DNA of 64,000 bases from an uncultured Rhodospirillales bacterium. GTDB taxonomy: Bacteria; Pseudomonadota; Alphaproteobacteria; Acetobacterales; Acetobacteraceae. The stretch is taken from the NCBI GenBank assembly GCA_903835235.1, contig CAILMF010000001.1, forward strand, positions 264,897-328,896, given 5' to 3'. The notes beneath the pieces were generated by a model, which worked only from the letters and a program-made list of their open reading frames with translations, was not told where the DNA came from and did not search any database. Positions 35,176-43,274 of this stretch are shown one piece after another. How positions within the stretch are numbered: position 1 is the stretch's first letter; every line of letters starts with the position of its first letter. A program made the translations under genes and the position numbers.

Positions 35176-35310
35176 ATAAACTCCTGGTTGCAGCCACGGC
35201 AAGCCCTCAATAGGAAATTTCGCCTGTTGCACTCCGACTCCACACCTAGGATGTTATGCCCATGATTCGCACCTACATCTGGTCCCCCCTTCCCCCGGCA
35301 GGATTGCGCG

Positions 35311-35958
35311 ATGCGGCATGACGACATCTGGCGGGCGATCGATGCGCTCGCCGCCGAGCACGGGCTCTCCGCCTCCGGCCTAGCCAGGCGCGCCGGACTG
35401 GACCCCACCGCCTTCAACCCGTCCAAGCGCATCGGCGCGGATGGCCGGGCGCGCTGGCCCTCCACCGAAAGCGTGGCCAAGGTGCTGGGCGCCACCAGCA
35501 CGGGCATCGAGAATTTCGCCGCCCTGGTCTCCGGCATGCCCGCCCTCTCCCGCGGTGGGCGCAGCACGGTCAACCGCCGCATCCCCCTCATCGGCCTGGC
35601 GCAGGCTGGCGGAGAGGGCTACTTCGACGATGGCGGCTACCCCGTCGGCGGCAGCTGGGACGAGATCTCGGTGCCCGAAGTCGGCGATCCCAATGCCTAT
35701 GCGCTGGAGATCGCCGGCGATTCCATGGACCCGGTCTATCGCGACGGCGATGTCGTCATCATCTCCCCCGCCGCCCCGGTGCGCCGTGGCGACCGCGTGG
35801 TGGTGCGCAGCCAGCGCGGCGAGGTCATGGCCAAGGAGCTGCTGCGCCAATCCGCCCGCCGGATAGAGTTGCGCAGCCTGAACCCGGCCCACCCGAATTA
35901 CGGCTTCGACCTGCCAGAGATCGCCTGGATGCACCGGATCGTCTGGGCCAGCCAATAA
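35311..35958 (+). CDS. LexA/CI-like HTH repressor with S24 peptidase domain
   Basis: 215 residues. Residues 5-65 hold an XRE-like helix-turn-helix (GLSASGLARRAGLDPTAFNP). The S24 domain shows the catalytic pair S138 (GDSMDPVYRDGD) and K175 (VMAKELL), and a possible self-cleavage site A99-G100 (LAQAGGEG). Such proteins cleave themselves when RecA is activated. It is transcribed away from the structural module across a 177-base region that contains the SOS box, so it may be the module's switch. Very similar regulators are also core genes of alphaproteobacteria without phage, so it may instead be a host gene beside the module. Start ATG 35311 has AGGA eight bases upstream. Confidence 0.85.
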   Translation: MRHDDIWRAIDALAAEHGLSASGLARRAGLDPTAFNPSKRIGADGRARWPSTESVAKVLGATSTGIENFAALVSGMPALSRGGRSTVNRRIPLIGLAQAGGEGYFDDGGYPVGGSWDEISVPEVGDPNAYALEIAGDSMDPVYRDGDVVIISPAAPVRRGDRVVVRSQRGEVMAKELLRQSARRIELRSLNPAHPNYGFDLPEIAWMHRIVWASQ

Positions 35959-35962
35959 GTCT

Positions 35963-36000
35963 GGGCGGCCGATCCACGCCCCCGCCGGCGACCGGACGCC
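35963..36000 (+). repeat. Hairpin repeat C, copy 3 at the far end of the phage module
   Basis: GGGCGGCCGATCCACGCC with the ending GACCGGACGCC aligns with the two copies at 23371-23452 with a few substitutions and one missing base, in the same orientation. It starts four bases after the S24 gene stop and ends exactly where the TetR operator begins. It may be one border of the inserted module or only another dispersed hairpin. Confidence 0.65.
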
Positions 36001-36046
36001 AACTATACCGACCGGACGGTTGACAAACCGTCCAGCCGGTATAGTT
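36001..36046 (+). promoter_or_regulatory. 46-bp palindromic operator/promoter of the TetR-DevBCA operon
   Basis: AACTATACC...GGTATAGTT with inner arms GGACGGTT-GACA-AACCGTCC; 19 of 21 positions are symmetric. The centre contains TTGACA (36020-36025), a perfect -35, and TATAGT or TAGTTA (36040-36047) as -10 with a short 14-16-base spacer. Each half contains an ACCG-N6-CGGT-like palindrome, so two TetR dimers could bind. The repressor gene begins eight bases later. Confidence 0.75.
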
Positions 36047-36054
36047 AGGTTGGC

Positions 36055-36633
36055 ATGATCCCCGCCACCGAAACCGCCGCCCCTGCCGACGCGCCCACCC
36101 GCATCCTCGATGCCGCCGAGGCCATCGTCCGCCGTGCCGGCGTTGCCTCCCTGACACTGGAAGCCGCGGCGCGGGAGGCTGGCGTTTCCAAGGGCGGCCT
36201 GCTCTATCACTTCGCCAGCAAGGAAGCCCTGCTGGCCGGCCTGCTGAACCGCATGGCCCATTTCGTCGCCGAGGACTTCACCCAGGGCCTGGCCTGCCAA
36301 CCGCCCGGCCCCGGACAGGTGGCCCGCGCCATGCTGGCCTGGGGGCTGGAGCTCTCGCAGGAAGCGATGAACGAGCGCTGCGACCGCGCAGCCGCCGTCT
36401 TCCTGGCCGCCTTCCACCAGGACCCCGCGCTGCTGGACCCGATGCGCGCCGTCATCGCCCACATGCGTGAAGCCGTCGCCGCCGATGGCCTGGCCCCCGG
36501 CGCCGGCATGGCCATCATGGCGGCCATGGACGGGCTGTTCATGGCCCGGATCTTCGGCCTCTACACCCTCACCGACCCTGAGCGGCAGGCCATGCGCACC
36601 GCCCTCGGCCACCTTCTGGAGCCACTGGCATGA
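36055..36633 (+). CDS. TetR-family repressor of the export operon
   Basis: 192 residues. The N-terminal HTH spans about 15-60 (ILDAAEAIVRRAGVASLTLEAAAREAGVSKGGLLYHFASKEAL, shown here by its pattern of helix and turn). The C-terminal ligand domain resembles the group with a conserved TetR_C_37-like core. It opens an operon with three transporter genes and lies directly behind a 46-bp palindrome, so autorepression and induction by an exported compound is the natural reading. The stop overlaps the next ATG by four bases. Confidence 0.9.
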   Translation: MIPATETAAPADAPTRILDAAEAIVRRAGVASLTLEAAAREAGVSKGGLLYHFASKEALLAGLLNRMAHFVAEDFTQGLACQPPGPGQVARAMLAWGLELSQEAMNERCDRAAAVFLAAFHQDPALLDPMRAVIAHMREAVAADGLAPGAGMAIMAAMDGLFMARIFGLYTLTDPERQAMRTALGHLLEPLA

Positions 36634-37664
36634 CCACCCGTACCTGGCTGCTGGGCGGCCTGGCCCTCATCGTCGTGGCCGGCGGCGGCTGGTGGCTGCG
36701 GCACGGCGCCGAAGCCCCGCCGCCGATCACGCCGGCCGCCGCGGCCACGCCACCCGGCGTCGGCGCGCTCGGCCGGGTGGACCCGGCCTCTCGTATCCGC
36801 AAGCTCTCGGCCCCCGGCGGCTTCAACGTCACCCGCATCCAGCGCGTGCTGGTGGCCGAGGGCGACCAGGTGCGCGAAGGCCAACTGTTGGCGGAGTTCA
36901 GCGACATCGCCCTGAAGGACGCCGCCGTCGCCCAGGCCGAGGCCGCCCTGGCGGAAGCCCAGGCGACACTCGCAAAGGTCCGCGCCGCCGGCCGCCCCTC
37001 CGAAATCGACGCCCAACGCGCTCGCATCCGCAACCTGCAGGCGACGGAAGCCATCAACCGCCGCGACGCCCAGCGCGCCGAAACCCTGGTACCTTCCGGC
37101 GCCGGTGCCGCCGCCGTGGCGGACCGCAACCGCGCCCAGGCCGATGCCGCTGGCGCCGCCCGCGCCGAGGCCGAGGCCGTGCTGGAAACCCTTTCGCACC
37201 CGCGTCCGGAGGATCTGGCGCTGGCCGAAGCCCAGGTGGCCAATGCCGCGGCCCTGCTGGCCAAGGCCCGGGCCGACGCCGCGCTCAGCCGCATCTTTGC
37301 CCCCATCGACGGCACCATCCTGAAGCTCTACGCCCGCGCCGGCGACCCGGTGGGCAGCGACGGCCTGCTGGAGATGGCCAATCTGGAGCGCCTCGACGTC
37401 CTGGCCGATGTCTACGAGACCGACCTCCCACGCCTGCGCCTGGGCGCCGAGGCCGAAGTCATCGTCCCCGGCGATCCCACCCGCTACGCCGCCACGGTGC
37501 GCGAACTCGGCTGGCTGGTCCGCCGCACCACCCAGGCCGGCACGGACCCGGTGGCAGCGGTGGACAGCCGCACGGTGGAAGTCCGCCTGACCCTGTCCGA
37601 AGCCGGCCGCCTGGCGCTGCTCCGCCGCAGCAACATGCAGGTGCAGGTGGCCATTCGGCCATGA
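36630..37664 (+). CDS. Periplasmic adaptor (membrane fusion) subunit, DevB/HlyD type
   Basis: 344 residues with one N-terminal membrane anchor (TWLLGGLALIVVAGGGWWL). It shows the lipoyl/barrel-sandwich motif (ALGRVDPASRIRKLSAPGG, then GDQVREGQLLAEF), a long Ala-rich coiled-coil hairpin (about 90-200) and the closing barrel (APIDGTILKLYARAGDPVG). It links the inner-membrane ABC unit encoded next to an outer-membrane channel, as in heterocyst glycolipid exporter DevBCA. ATGA overlaps on both sides show translational coupling. Confidence 0.9.
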   Translation: MTTRTWLLGGLALIVVAGGGWWLRHGAEAPPPITPAAAATPPGVGALGRVDPASRIRKLSAPGGFNVTRIQRVLVAEGDQVREGQLLAEFSDIALKDAAVAQAEAALAEAQATLAKVRAAGRPSEIDAQRARIRNLQATEAINRRDAQRAETLVPSGAGAAAVADRNRAQADAAGAARAEAEAVLETLSHPRPEDLALAEAQVANAAALLAKARADAALSRIFAPIDGTILKLYARAGDPVGSDGLLEMANLERLDVLADVYETDLPRLRLGAEAEVIVPGDPTRYAATVRELGWLVRRTTQAGTDPVAAVDSRTVEVRLTLSEAGRLALLRRSNMQVQVAIRP

Positions 37665-38884
37665 ACGAGCTGCGCCGACTAGAACTGCCGGCCGAGGTGC
37701 AGGCCCCGCGGCCCCCACGCCTGGTCAACCTGCTGCTGCCGGCCCGCCTGGCCTGGCGCCAGCTGCGGGCCGAACGCGCCCGGCTCTGGACCGCCATCGC
37801 CGGCGTGATGTTCGCCTGCGTGCTGGTGTTCATGCAGCTCGGCTTCCGCGCCGCCCTGTTCGACAGTGCCACCGCCCTGCCGCAGGCCATGCATGGCGAG
37901 CTGTTCCTGATCAACCCGCTGACCACCGCCATGTTCCGGCCCGAGCAGTTCCCCCGCGTCCGCGCCTTCCAGACCCTGGCGGACCCGGACGTGGCGCAGG
38001 CGGTGCCGATCTATCTGAGCTTCGGCACCTGGCGGAATCCGGTCACCGGCGTGCGCCGCACCATCCAGCTGGTCGGCTTCGACACCGCCACCGGCGCCGT
38101 CGTCTTCCCCGGGCTGGAAGCCGTGATCGAGGCCCTGAAGCGCCCGGACACCATCGCCTTCGACCGCAAGTCGCGCCCGGAATTCGGCCCGGTGCCGCAG
38201 CTGCTGGCGGAACGCGGTCCCTTCGAGGTGCAGATCGCCGACCGCCGGCTGGAACTGGTGGGCCTGATCGACATCGGCCCCAGCTTCGGCGCCGACGGCA
38301 ATGCGGTGATGACCGAGACCAATTTCCGCCGCATCGTCACCCAGCGGAAGGCCTCCAACACCGACCTGGTGGCGCTGCGGCTGCACCCGGGCGTCGATAT
38401 CCCGACGGTCGCGGCCCGGCTGCGGCAGTTGCTGCCCGCCGATGTCGCGGTGCTGACCTATGATGAACTGGTCGCCTGGGAGCGCAACTACTGGGAAACC
38501 GCCACGCCCATCGGCTTCATCTTCATGTTCGGCAGCCTGATGGGCCTCGTGGTCGGCATGGTCATCGTCTACCAGATCCTGTTCAGCGACATCGCCAGCC
38601 ACATCCCGGAATACGCTACGCTGAAGGCCATGGGCTATGCCCATGCCTATCTGCGCCGCGCAGTGATGTCGGCGGCGCTGCTGCTCGCTGTGCTCGGCTT
38701 CATCCCGGGCATCCTGACCAGTATTGGCCTCTACCAGGTGGTGGCCCAGGCCACCTTCCTGCCGCTGGAGATGGACCCTGAGCGCGGCATGATGGTCTTC
38801 GGCATGATCTTCGCCATGTGCGCCGGCGCCGGCCTGCTGGCCGTGCGCAAGCTGCGCGACGCCAATCCGGCGGACATGTTCTGA
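37661..38884 (+). CDS. ABC exporter permease, DevC type
   Basis: 407 residues. One N-terminal helix (about 42-64) and three C-terminal helices surround a large periplasmic domain (about 70-280), the MacB-like type VII topology. LWTAIAGVMFACVLVFMQLGFRAALFDSA is the DevC hallmark region (helix 1 and first loop), and YATLKAMGYAHAYLRR the coupling region that contacts the ATPase. It overlaps both neighbours by a few bases. The substrate is likely a lipid, glycolipid or peptide, to judge from the family. Confidence 0.9.
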   Translation: MNELRRLELPAEVQAPRPPRLVNLLLPARLAWRQLRAERARLWTAIAGVMFACVLVFMQLGFRAALFDSATALPQAMHGELFLINPLTTAMFRPEQFPRVRAFQTLADPDVAQAVPIYLSFGTWRNPVTGVRRTIQLVGFDTATGAVVFPGLEAVIEALKRPDTIAFDRKSRPEFGPVPQLLAERGPFEVQIADRRLELVGLIDIGPSFGADGNAVMTETNFRRIVTQRKASNTDLVALRLHPGVDIPTVAARLRQLLPADVAVLTYDELVAWERNYWETATPIGFIFMFGSLMGLVVGMVIVYQILFSDIASHIPEYATLKAMGYAHAYLRRAVMSAALLLAVLGFIPGILTSIGLYQVVAQATFLPLEMDPERGMMVFGMIFAMCAGAGLLAVRKLRDANPADMF

Positions 38885-39588
38885 TGCCGCCCGAGGGTGC
38901 CACCCCACCAGTCGCCATCGCCGGCCTGACCTATGCCTTTGGCGAAGGCGAGTTGCGCCGGCCGGTGCTCCGCGACGTCTCGCTGCAAATCCGCGCTGGC
39001 GAGATCGTGCTGCTCACCGGCCCTTCCGGCAGCGGCAAGACCACGCTGCTGACGCTGATCGGCGCGCTGCGGGCCATGCAGGAAGGCCGCTGCACCGTGC
39101 TGGGCCAGGAACTGCTCGGCGCCACCGAGGACCAGCGCGTGCTGCTGCGCCGGCGCATCGGATTCATCTTCCAGCAGCACAACCTGCTGGGCTTCCTGAC
39201 CGCGCGGCAGAACGTGGCGATGTCGCTGGAACTAGACCCGCGGACGACCGAGGCCGAGCGCCTGGCCCGCGCCGGCGCCCTGCTGGAAGCCGTCGGTCTG
39301 GCGGACCGTGCCGACGCGCTGCCCTCCAAGCTCTCGGGCGGCCAGCGCCAGCGCGTGGCGGTAGCCCGCGCCCTGGCCGGCAGCCCCGGCCTGATCCTGG
39401 CCGATGAGCCGACCGCCGCGCTCGACCGTGTTTCGGGCCAGGAGGTGGTGCACCTGCTGCGCGACCTGGCCCGCAGCCGCGGCGTGCCGATCCTGCTGGT
39501 CACCCACGACCCGCGCATCCTGGATATCGCCGACCGCATCATCGAGATGGAGGATGGCCGCATCCTCAGCGGTGCGCCGGTGGATTGA
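38884..39588 (+). CDS. ABC exporter ATP-binding subunit, DevA type
   Basis: 234 residues. Walker A GPSGSGKTT (about 45-53), Q-loop FIFQQHNLL, signature LSGGQRQRVAVARAL, Walker B LILADEPTAALD and H-loop VTHDPRI are all in place. It powers the DevC-type permease by MacB-like mechanotransmission rather than classical transport. Its ATG overlaps the stop of the permease gene. End of the TetR operon; the next gene is convergent, 24 bases away. Confidence 0.93.
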   Translation: MPPEGATPPVAIAGLTYAFGEGELRRPVLRDVSLQIRAGEIVLLTGPSGSGKTTLLTLIGALRAMQEGRCTVLGQELLGATEDQRVLLRRRIGFIFQQHNLLGFLTARQNVAMSLELDPRTTEAERLARAGALLEAVGLADRADALPSKLSGGQRQRVAVARALAGSPGLILADEPTAALDRVSGQEVVHLLRDLARSRGVPILLVTHDPRILDIADRIIEMEDGRILSGAPVD

Positions 39589-39612
39589 GCGCGGCGTGCC
39601 GCCGGGGGCTAG

Positions 39613-40419
39613 TCAGCCGCCCTGGCTGGCCGGCAGCAGCGGCTGCGGGTCCACCGCCGTGGCGTGCCAGTTCAGCCCCAGATGCAAATGCGGCCCGGTC
39701 ACCCGCCCGGTGGCGCCGATCAGCGCAATCTGCTGCCCCTGCGCCACCACCGCACCTTCCGCCACATCCAGCCGCGACGCATGGGCGTAGAGCGACTGCA
39801 CCCCATGCCCGTGGTCCAGGATCACGGTATTGCCGGTGAAGTACAGGTCCTCCGCCAGCAGCACCCGCCCGGCGCACATGGCATGCATCGGCGTGCCGAC
39901 AGGCGCGGCGATATCCAACCCGACATGCGGCGCCCGCGCCTCGCCGTTCAGGATGCGCTGGCTGCCATAGACGCCGCTGATCCGCCCGCGCGCCGGCCAG
40001 GCGAAGCCCTGGGCGAAATACGGCACCGTGCCATCCGCCCGCCGCAGCTCGGCAATCCGCGCCCGCTCGCGCTGAATGCGCTCCATCGTCTCCGGCGGCG
40101 GCGAGACCATGGCGCCCGGCAGCCCTTCCAGCCGCTGAACCTGCCAGGCGCGCTTGGCCACCTCCAGCACGCGGTTCTCGGTGAGGCCCCGGGTGGTGAT
40201 GGCCAGGGTCGCGCGCGGCCCGGCATCCCGCCCGAAGCCGAAGGCAAAATGTCCCTCCGGCGAAACCCTGACGGCGCGACCCTCCAGCGTCATCCGCGTG
40301 CCGGGCGCCGCGCGGCCAATCAGCAGCGCGCCCTGCGCCGGCGCGCCGCGCCATTCCACTGCCTGCGCCCCGCGCGCCAACAACAGCACCGGCATGGCCA
40401 GCAACCCGCGACGGATCAC
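39613..40419 (-). CDS. M23-family peptidase (LytM domain), periplasmic
   Basis: 268 residues with a signal peptide (RRGLLAMPVLLLARGAQAV). The C-terminal LytM domain has HVGLDIAAPVGTPMHA with the zinc-binding His and Asp, LDHGHGVQSLYAHAS, and HLHLGL. The zinc ligands are complete, so it should cut peptidoglycan peptides. The N-terminal part is beta-rich and may regulate it. It starts with GTG inside the xseA stop. The pairing xseA-M23 recurs in alphaproteobacteria, for no known reason. Confidence 0.9.
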   Translation of the reverse strand: MIRRGLLAMPVLLLARGAQAVEWRGAPAQGALLIGRAAPGTRMTLEGRAVRVSPEGHFAFGFGRDAGPRATLAITTRGLTENRVLEVAKRAWQVQRLEGLPGAMVSPPPETMERIQRERARIAELRRADGTVPYFAQGFAWPARGRISGVYGSQRILNGEARAPHVGLDIAAPVGTPMHAMCAGRVLLAEDLYFTGNTVILDHGHGVQSLYAHASRLDVAEGAVVAQGQQIALIGATGRVTGPHLHLGLNWHATAVDPQPLLPASQGG

Positions 40420-41885
40420 AGCAACGCTCCCTGTTCACCCAGTGCCCGAGGCTTGCGCCGCGCCGGCTTCACCCCATCCGCCGTCACGCCCAGTTGGCCA
40501 TCGGCGAAGTGCAGCGCCAACGCCGCGCCGGGTGCCACACCGGCAGCGCTCACCACCGGTGCGCCCTCGGCATTCTGCACCAGCACAAAGCCGCGCTGCA
40601 GCGTGGCGGCGTAGGAAACCCCCTCCAACCGCGCCGCCAGCCCTTCCAGCCGGGCCTTGCGTTCCCGCAGCAGCGCCTGCATCGGCGCCGCCGTCAGCCG
40701 CCCCAGCGCCGGCTGCGAAGCCTTCAGCGCCAGGGCGCGCCGCAACGCCGCCTCGCCCCGCCCGACCGCCAGCGCCAGCGCATGGCGCTTGCCCGCCAGC
40801 TGCTCGCGCGGATGCGGCAGCCGCGGCGCCACCTCCGCCAAGGCGCGCCGCTTGCGCCCGAGCATCGCCGGCAAGGCCACTGCCAGTCGCTCGCCCCGGT
40901 CTTCCAGCCGCTGCCGCAGCCCGCCCAGCAGGTTCGGCAAATCCGGCAACTGCCGCTCGGCCTGCACCAGGCGCCGATGTGCCCGCTCCGTCACCGCCCG
41001 CGCCGCCTGCAACAGCCGGGCATTGCGCTGGGCCAGGTCTGCCAGCAAATCCGCCCGCGCCGGCACCGCCAGCTCGGCGGCGGCGGTCGGCGTCGGCGCC
41101 CGCTTGTCGCTGGCGAAGTCGATCAGCGTGGTATCGGTCTCATGCCCCACCGCCGAGATCAGCGGGATCGAACAGGCCGCCGCCGCCCGCACCACCACCT
41201 CCTCGTTGAAGGCCATCAGGTCTTCCAGGCTGCCGCCACCGCGCGCCACGATGATCACATCTGGCCGCGGCACCAGCCCGCCCGCGGGCAGCGCGGAAAA
41301 TCCGTTGATGGCCGCGGCAATCTGTTCCGCCGCGCCGGTGCCCTGCACCGCCACTGGCCACAGGATCAGCCGGCGCGGAAACCGCCGCAGCAGCGTGGTG
41401 CGGATATCCTGGATGACTGCGCCGCTCTCGCTCGTCACCACGCCGATGACCGCCGGCAGCATCGGCAGCGCCCGCTTGCGTTCGGGCGCGAACAGCCCTT
41501 CCGCAAGCAGCTTGACGCGCAGCTTCTCGATCCGCGCCAGCAGCGCGCCCTCGCCGGCGTAGTCCAGCCGCTCGATGATCAGCTGGTAGGTGGAACGGTC
41601 GCCATAGGCGCTGATCCGCCCGGTGGCGATCACCTCCACCCCGTTCTCGGGTTGCAGGGAAAGCCCGCGCACGCTGGTCTTCCAGATCACCCCGGCCAGC
41701 TTGCCGCCCTCATCCTTCAGGCTCAGGTAGATATGCCCGGACGGGTAGCGCTTCACCTCGGTCAGCTCGCCACGCACCCGCACGCGACCAAAAGCCTGTT
41801 CCAGCGTGCGCTTGATGGCGCCGGAAATCTCCGAAACCGCGTATTCCGGAACGTTGTTGGTGGTGTCGGCCGGGTTGCTGTCCAT
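40416..41885 (-). CDS. xseA: Exodeoxyribonuclease VII large subunit
   Basis: 489 residues: N-terminal OB fold (VRGELTEVKRYPSGHIYLSLKDEG), the nuclease core with VARGGGSLEDLMAFNEE and the long coiled-coil C-terminal region. With XseB it degrades single-stranded DNA in repair; xseB is not in the window. The start is ATG 41885, behind which MDSNPADTTNNVPEYAVSEISG begins the OB domain. A 48-base divergent space separates it from purD. Confidence 0.95.
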   Translation of the reverse strand: MDSNPADTTNNVPEYAVSEISGAIKRTLEQAFGRVRVRGELTEVKRYPSGHIYLSLKDEGGKLAGVIWKTSVRGLSLQPENGVEVIATGRISAYGDRSTYQLIIERLDYAGEGALLARIEKLRVKLLAEGLFAPERKRALPMLPAVIGVVTSESGAVIQDIRTTLLRRFPRRLILWPVAVQGTGAAEQIAAAINGFSALPAGGLVPRPDVIIVARGGGSLEDLMAFNEEVVVRAAAACSIPLISAVGHETDTTLIDFASDKRAPTPTAAAELAVPARADLLADLAQRNARLLQAARAVTERAHRRLVQAERQLPDLPNLLGGLRQRLEDRGERLAVALPAMLGRKRRALAEVAPRLPHPREQLAGKRHALALAVGRGEAALRRALALKASQPALGRLTAAPMQALLRERKARLEGLAARLEGVSYAATLQRGFVLVQNAEGAPVVSAAGVAPGAALALHFADGQLGVTADGVKPARRKPRALGEQGALL

Positions 41886-41933
41886 CGGCCGACCATATGC
41901 TAGACCCCCGGCGTTGCGGAAGGAGCCTGGGGC

Positions 41934-43202
41934 ATGAAGGTGTTGGTGGTTGGCGGCGGCGGGCGGGAACACGCGCTGTGCTGGGCCCTGGCCGCGTCCC
42001 CGCTGCTGGGCAAGCTGTGGTGCGCCCCGGGCAATGCCGGCATCGCCGAGGTGGCGGAATGCGTCGCCATTCCCGCCGAGGACATCGCCACCCTGGTCGC
42101 CTTTGCCACCGCCAACGGCGTCGATCTTGTCGTCGCCGGCCCGGAAGCCCCGCTGACCCTGGGCCTGGCCGATGCCTGCGCTGCCGCCGGCCTGCGCTGC
42201 TTCGGCCCCTCCGCTGCCGCCGCTCAACTTGAAGGCAGCAAGACCTTCACGAAACAGGTGGCGGACGCCGCAACGGCCCCAACCGCCGCCTGGGCCCGCT
42301 TCACCGATGCCGGCGCCGCCCGGGCCTACGTCCGCGCCCAGGGCGCCCCCATCGTGGTGAAGGCGGACGGTCTGGCCGCCGGCAAGGGCGTCGTCGTCGC
42401 CGCCACTTTGGCGGAAGCCGAGGCCGCCATCGCGGAAATCATGGAGGACCGCGTCCACGGCGCCGCCGGCGCCTCCGTGGTCATCGAGGAATGCCTGCTC
42501 GGCCAGGAAGTCAGCTTCTTCGCACTCTGCGACGGCGAGACCGCACTCCCCCTCGGCGCCGCGCAGGACCACAAGCGCGTCGGCGATGGCGATACCGGCC
42601 CCAATACCGGCGGCATGGGCGCCTACTCGCCGCCCCCGGTCTTCACCGCGGCCTTGCAGGACCAGGTGATGGCCGAGATCATCCTCCCCTGCCTGGCGGA
42701 AATGGCGGCGCGCGGCACCCCCTTCCGCGGCGTGCTCTTCGCCGGGCTGATGCTGACCGAAGCCGGCCCCAAGCTGATCGAGTTCAACGTCCGCTTCGGC
42801 GACCCGGAATGCCAGGCGCTGATGGTGCGGCTGAAGTCGGACCTGCTGCCCGCCCTGCTGGCCGCCTGCGACGGCACGCTGCACAGCCTGACGCTCGCCT
42901 GGGAAAAGCTACACAGCCTGGTGGTGGTCATGGCCGCGCGCGGCTACCCCGGCAGCTACGCGAAGGGCAGCGAAATCCGCGGCCTGGAACACGCGGCGCA
43001 GATCCCCGGCGTGCAGGTCTTCCACGCCGGCACCGCACGCCGAGACGATGGCGCACTGATCGCCACCGGCGGCCGCGTACTCGGCATCACCGCCACCGGC
43101 GCCACCCTGCGGGAAGCGCGCGACGCCGCCTATGCCGCGGTCGCCGCCATCGATTGGCCGGGCGGCTTCTGCCGGCAGGACATCGCCCACCGGGCGCTGT
43201 AG
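41934..43202 (+). CDS. purD: Phosphoribosylamine-glycine ligase
   Basis: 422-residue ATP-grasp enzyme for the second step of purine synthesis, joining glycine to phosphoribosylamine. Motifs: the N-terminal [44 protein letters not shown] and [12 protein letters not shown]. Full length with all ATP-grasp residues. GGAG stands before ATG 41934. Divergent to xseA; downstream, convergent to the Ldh gene, lies a two-hairpin repeat. Confidence 0.96.
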   Translation: MKVLVVGGGGREHALCWALAASPLLGKLWCAPGNAGIAEVAECVAIPAEDIATLVAFATANGVDLVVAGPEAPLTLGLADACAAAGLRCFGPSAAAAQLEGSKTFTKQVADAATAPTAAWARFTDAGAARAYVRAQGAPIVVKADGLAAGKGVVVAATLAEAEAAIAEIMEDRVHGAAGASVVIEECLLGQEVSFFALCDGETALPLGAAQDHKRVGDGDTGPNTGGMGAYSPPPVFTAALQDQVMAEIILPCLAEMAARGTPFRGVLFAGLMLTEAGPKLIEFNVRFGDPECQALMVRLKSDLLPALLAACDGTLHSLTLAWEKLHSLVVVMAARGYPGSYAKGSEIRGLEHAAQIPGVQVFHAGTARRDDGALIATGGRVLGITATGATLREARDAAYAAVAAIDWPGGFCRQDIAHRAL

Positions 43203-43207
43203 CCCCA

Positions 43208-43274
43208 CGAGAGGGGCGCCGCCCCTCTCGCGCTCTCCCTGCCAAAGGCCGAAAGGCCTTTGGAAACCAGGTTA
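43208..43274. repeat. Two-hairpin intergenic repeat abutting a stop codon, copy 2
   Basis: CGAGAGGGGC-GCC-GCCCCTCTCG (43208-43230) then a perfect CCAAAGGCC-GAAA-GGCCTTTGG (43242-43263) and, after nine bases, the stop codon of the Ldh gene. Layout and many bases equal copy 1 at 12762-12828. Both lie between convergent genes, so the element could serve as a bidirectional terminator. Confidence 0.75.

Noticed and set aside
35311..35958. The host lexA gene itself
   Set aside because: The N-terminal domain is XRE-like rather than the LexA winged helix, although the S24 dyad is present.
35963..36000. Attachment site in a tRNA gene
   Set aside because: No tRNA-like cloverleaf is visible here or elsewhere in the window, so a standard tRNA integration site is not supported.
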